From Ectopseudomonas composti (GTDB lineage: Bacteria > Pseudomonadota > Gammaproteobacteria > Pseudomonadales > Pseudomonadaceae): DNA of 7,719 nucleotides. The translations under genes were made by a program, and so were the position numbers. The stretch spans positions 1-7,719 of the forward strand of contig CAMPIF010000191.1 in assembly GCA_946886245.1 (NCBI GenBank), given 5' to 3'. Shown here one piece after another: positions 6,940-7,719 of this stretch. The notes beneath the pieces are model-generated. The model was not told the origin of the DNA. It searched no databases and saw only the letters and a program-made list of their open reading frames with translations. Positions within the stretch are counted from its first letter, which is position 1; each line of letters opens with the position of its first letter.

Positions 6940-6964
6940 TCAGAGCAGGTTCTGGTCGTATACA
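6935..6964 (+). promoter_or_regulatory. Candidate sigma-70 promoter for zapG
   Basis: TAGACT (6935-6940) as -35 and TATACA (6959-6964) as -10 are 18 bases apart, each matching four of six consensus bases. Transcription would begin near 6971, about 47 bases before the zapG GTG. This is a moderate match and other starts are possible. Confidence 0.35.
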
Positions 6965-7017
6965 GCACAGGCTCGAGCCGCTAACGTAAAGCAAAGCCGT
7001 TTTGAGAGGAAGGACTC

Positions 7018-7449
7018 GTGGAACAGACCGTTACAGCCTGGTTGATACCCGCCCTGACCCTGGTGGTCGGCATCGCCGTGGGCTTTGTGCTCGCCCGCCT
7101 GGCCCCCAATGCTGCACCGGGCCGTACGCAGCGGCAGATGGATGAAATGCAGGCACGCTTCGAGGCTTACCAGAACGAAGTGGTGACCCACTTCAACACC
7201 ACCGCCAGCCTGGTGAAGAAACTCACCCAGAGCTACCAGGACGTGCAGGAACACCTGTCCGACGGCGCCAACCGCCTGGCCCTGGATGAGCTGACCCGTC
7301 AGCGCCTGCTGGCCACCCTGAACAGCACCGAAGCAGGCGAAAAGCGCGAGCGCCTGACCCCGCCGAAGAACCATGAAATGCCCAAGGACTACGCGCCGAA
7401 AAGCGACGGCCCGGGCATGCTGGACGAGAGCTACGGGCTTAAGAAGTAA
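7018..7449 (+). CDS. zapG: ZapG/YhcB family (DUF1043) inner-membrane division and envelope protein
   Basis: A 143-residue protein with one N-terminal membrane anchor and a long cytoplasmic helix. In E. coli, YhcB (renamed ZapG) interacts with division and elongation proteins and affects envelope biogenesis. Residues about 7-28 are the membrane segment, rich in Leu, Val, Ala and Gly. Residues about 36-86 are helical and coiled-coil-like, with the family pattern YQNEVVTHFNTTASLV followed by spaced Leu, Tyr and His residues. The tail from about 105 is polar and probably disordered, ending in GLKK. Length is slightly above the E. coli protein (about 132). The start is GTG at 7018 with GAGAGGA at 7004-7010, 7 bases upstream, and the membrane segment right after it; no ATG fits. 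It is transcribed alone, divergent from the hydrolase and convergent with the gene at the right edge, and has its own terminator. Confidence 0.93.
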   Translation: MEQTVTAWLIPALTLVVGIAVGFVLARLAPNAAPGRTQRQMDEMQARFEAYQNEVVTHFNTTASLVKKLTQSYQDVQEHLSDGANRLALDELTRQRLLATLNSTEAGEKRERLTPPKNHEMPKDYAPKSDGPGMLDESYGLKK

Positions 7450-7468
7450 CCCGCCAGGCAAAATACGG

Positions 7469-7493
7469 AGCCCCGCGGATTGCGGGGCTTTTT
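7469..7493 (+). terminator. Intrinsic terminator of zapG
   Basis: AGCCCCGC (7469-7476) and GCGGGGCT (7482-7489) form a perfect 8-bp stem with loop GGATT, followed by a T-run through 7493. It lies 19 bases after the zapG stop. Confidence 0.92.
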
Positions 7494-7507
7494 ATTGGGC
7501 AACGATT

Positions 7508-7558
7508 GCAGGAGCGAGCGCTGTTCGCGAACGCTTCGCGAGCGGAGCTCGCTCCTGC
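7508..7558. repeat. REP-like palindrome between two convergent terminators
   Basis: GCAGGAGCGAGC (7508-7519) and GCTCGCTCCTGC (7547-7558) are a perfect 12-bp inverted repeat. Inside, TTCGCGA occurs twice (7524-7530 and 7535-7541), and TCGCGA is self-complementary, so the stem can continue after a small bulge. The sequence resembles the abundant GGAGCGAGC-type REP units of Pseudomonas. No transposase (RAYT) gene is nearby. Confidence 0.75.
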
Positions 7559-7589
7559 GACCGACCGGGGCCTTGCCGGACCGGCCATG

Positions 7590-7615
7590 AAAAAGCCCCG
7601 CATCACTGCAGGGCT
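7590..7615 (-). terminator. Intrinsic terminator of the right-edge minus-strand gene
   Basis: On the minus strand, AGCCC, a T-G wobble and GCA pair with TGC and GGGCT around the tetraloop GTGA (a GNRA loop), followed by TTTTT (complement of 7590-7594). It lies about 20 bases beyond the stop codon of the partial gene. Confidence 0.85.
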
Positions 7616-7635
7616 TCTCGTTCAACGCAAGCGCG

Positions 7636-7719
7636 TTAGATCGCGCCGCGGCTACGCAGCAGATCCAGCACCGCCTTGACGCCCTCCTCGACCGACTGCG
7701 CCTGGGTGTCGATCACCAG
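7636..7719 (-). CDS. cysNC: C-terminal 27 residues, probably the APS-kinase end of CysN/C (5' part outside window)
   Basis: The minus strand is open from the window edge to a TAA (complement of 7636-7638). The peptide starts LVIDTQAQSVEEG and ends LLRSRGAI. An 'L-V-I-D-T...S-V-E-E' strand-to-helix step followed by a final helix is typical of the C-terminus of adenylylsulfate kinase. In P. aeruginosa the gene next to yhcB is cysN, encoding a CysN-CysC fusion for sulfate activation, and it points the same way (from memory). The family call therefore rests on a short motif plus gene order. A terminator follows the stop, so this is the last gene of its transcript. Confidence 0.62.
   Translation of the reverse strand: MVIDTQAQSVEEGVKAVLDLLRSRGAI

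Noticed and set aside
6889..6984. Small plus-strand ORF of 31 codons (starts MSIPNLFLTQQ) in the divergent gap
   Set aside because: No Shine-Dalgarno at a usable distance, the start lies inside a TGTAC hairpin, and the frame covers the candidate zapG promoter. It could be revisited if ribosome profiling shows signal.
6940..7461. Open minus-strand frame of 173 codons opposite zapG
   Set aside because: It is antisense to a recognisable YhcB-family gene with ribosome site and terminator.
7508..7558. Palindrome considered as an extra terminator, attachment site or integron-like site
   Set aside because: There is no T-run, recombinase gene or core-site sequence. The form fits a REP unit, and both adjacent genes already have terminators.

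Overview
The window looks like a chromosomal segment from a high-GC gammaproteobacterium, most likely Pseudomonas in the broad sense (P. mendocina/oleovorans-like is a guess). The evidence is G/C-rich third codon positions, a 448-residue TrpS with a C-terminal extension, Pseudomonas-style REP palindromes, and the order zapE - trpS - alpha/beta hydrolase - zapG(yhcB) - cysN/C. From memory, that order matches the P. aeruginosa PA4438-PA4442 neighbourhood.

Layout. Bases 1-114 are the 3' end of an unrecognised plus-strand gene. Bases 167-3384 hold a two-gene plus-strand transport unit: a secreted solute-binding protein and a large membrane permease that fuses a four-helix DctQ-like part to a DctM-like TRAP permease. 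A GC-rich hairpin lies between the two genes and a terminator-like hairpin follows the second. From 3436 to 6755 the coding strand is minus. In order of transcription these genes are an alpha/beta hydrolase, trpS, and zapE (AFG1-type ATPase). From 7018 to 7449 zapG/yhcB runs on the plus strand, divergent from the hydrolase. The last 84 bases are the C-terminus of a minus-strand gene, probably the APS-kinase end of CysN/C, convergent with zapG.

How the genes relate. The transport pair should form one uptake system: the periplasmic protein captures a ligand and the permease imports it using an ion gradient. The substrate cannot be read from the sequence. ZapE and ZapG are both cell-division/envelope factors and are close neighbours in E. 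coli as well. TrpS is housekeeping. The hydrolase is a small enzyme of unknown substrate.

Non-coding DNA is unusually structured. Three different palindromes lie at gene ends (4604-4662, 6090-6116, 7508-7558). A strong terminator lies only about 20 bases before the zapE start. The 262-base divergent gap 6756-7017 contains competing inverted repeats and an 11-base imperfect direct repeat. No mobile element, CRISPR array, tRNA or rRNA was seen. I found no clear new multi-gene system. The best leads are the repeat domain on TrpS, the unusual fused TRAP permease, the zapE leader hairpin and the structured divergent intergenic region.
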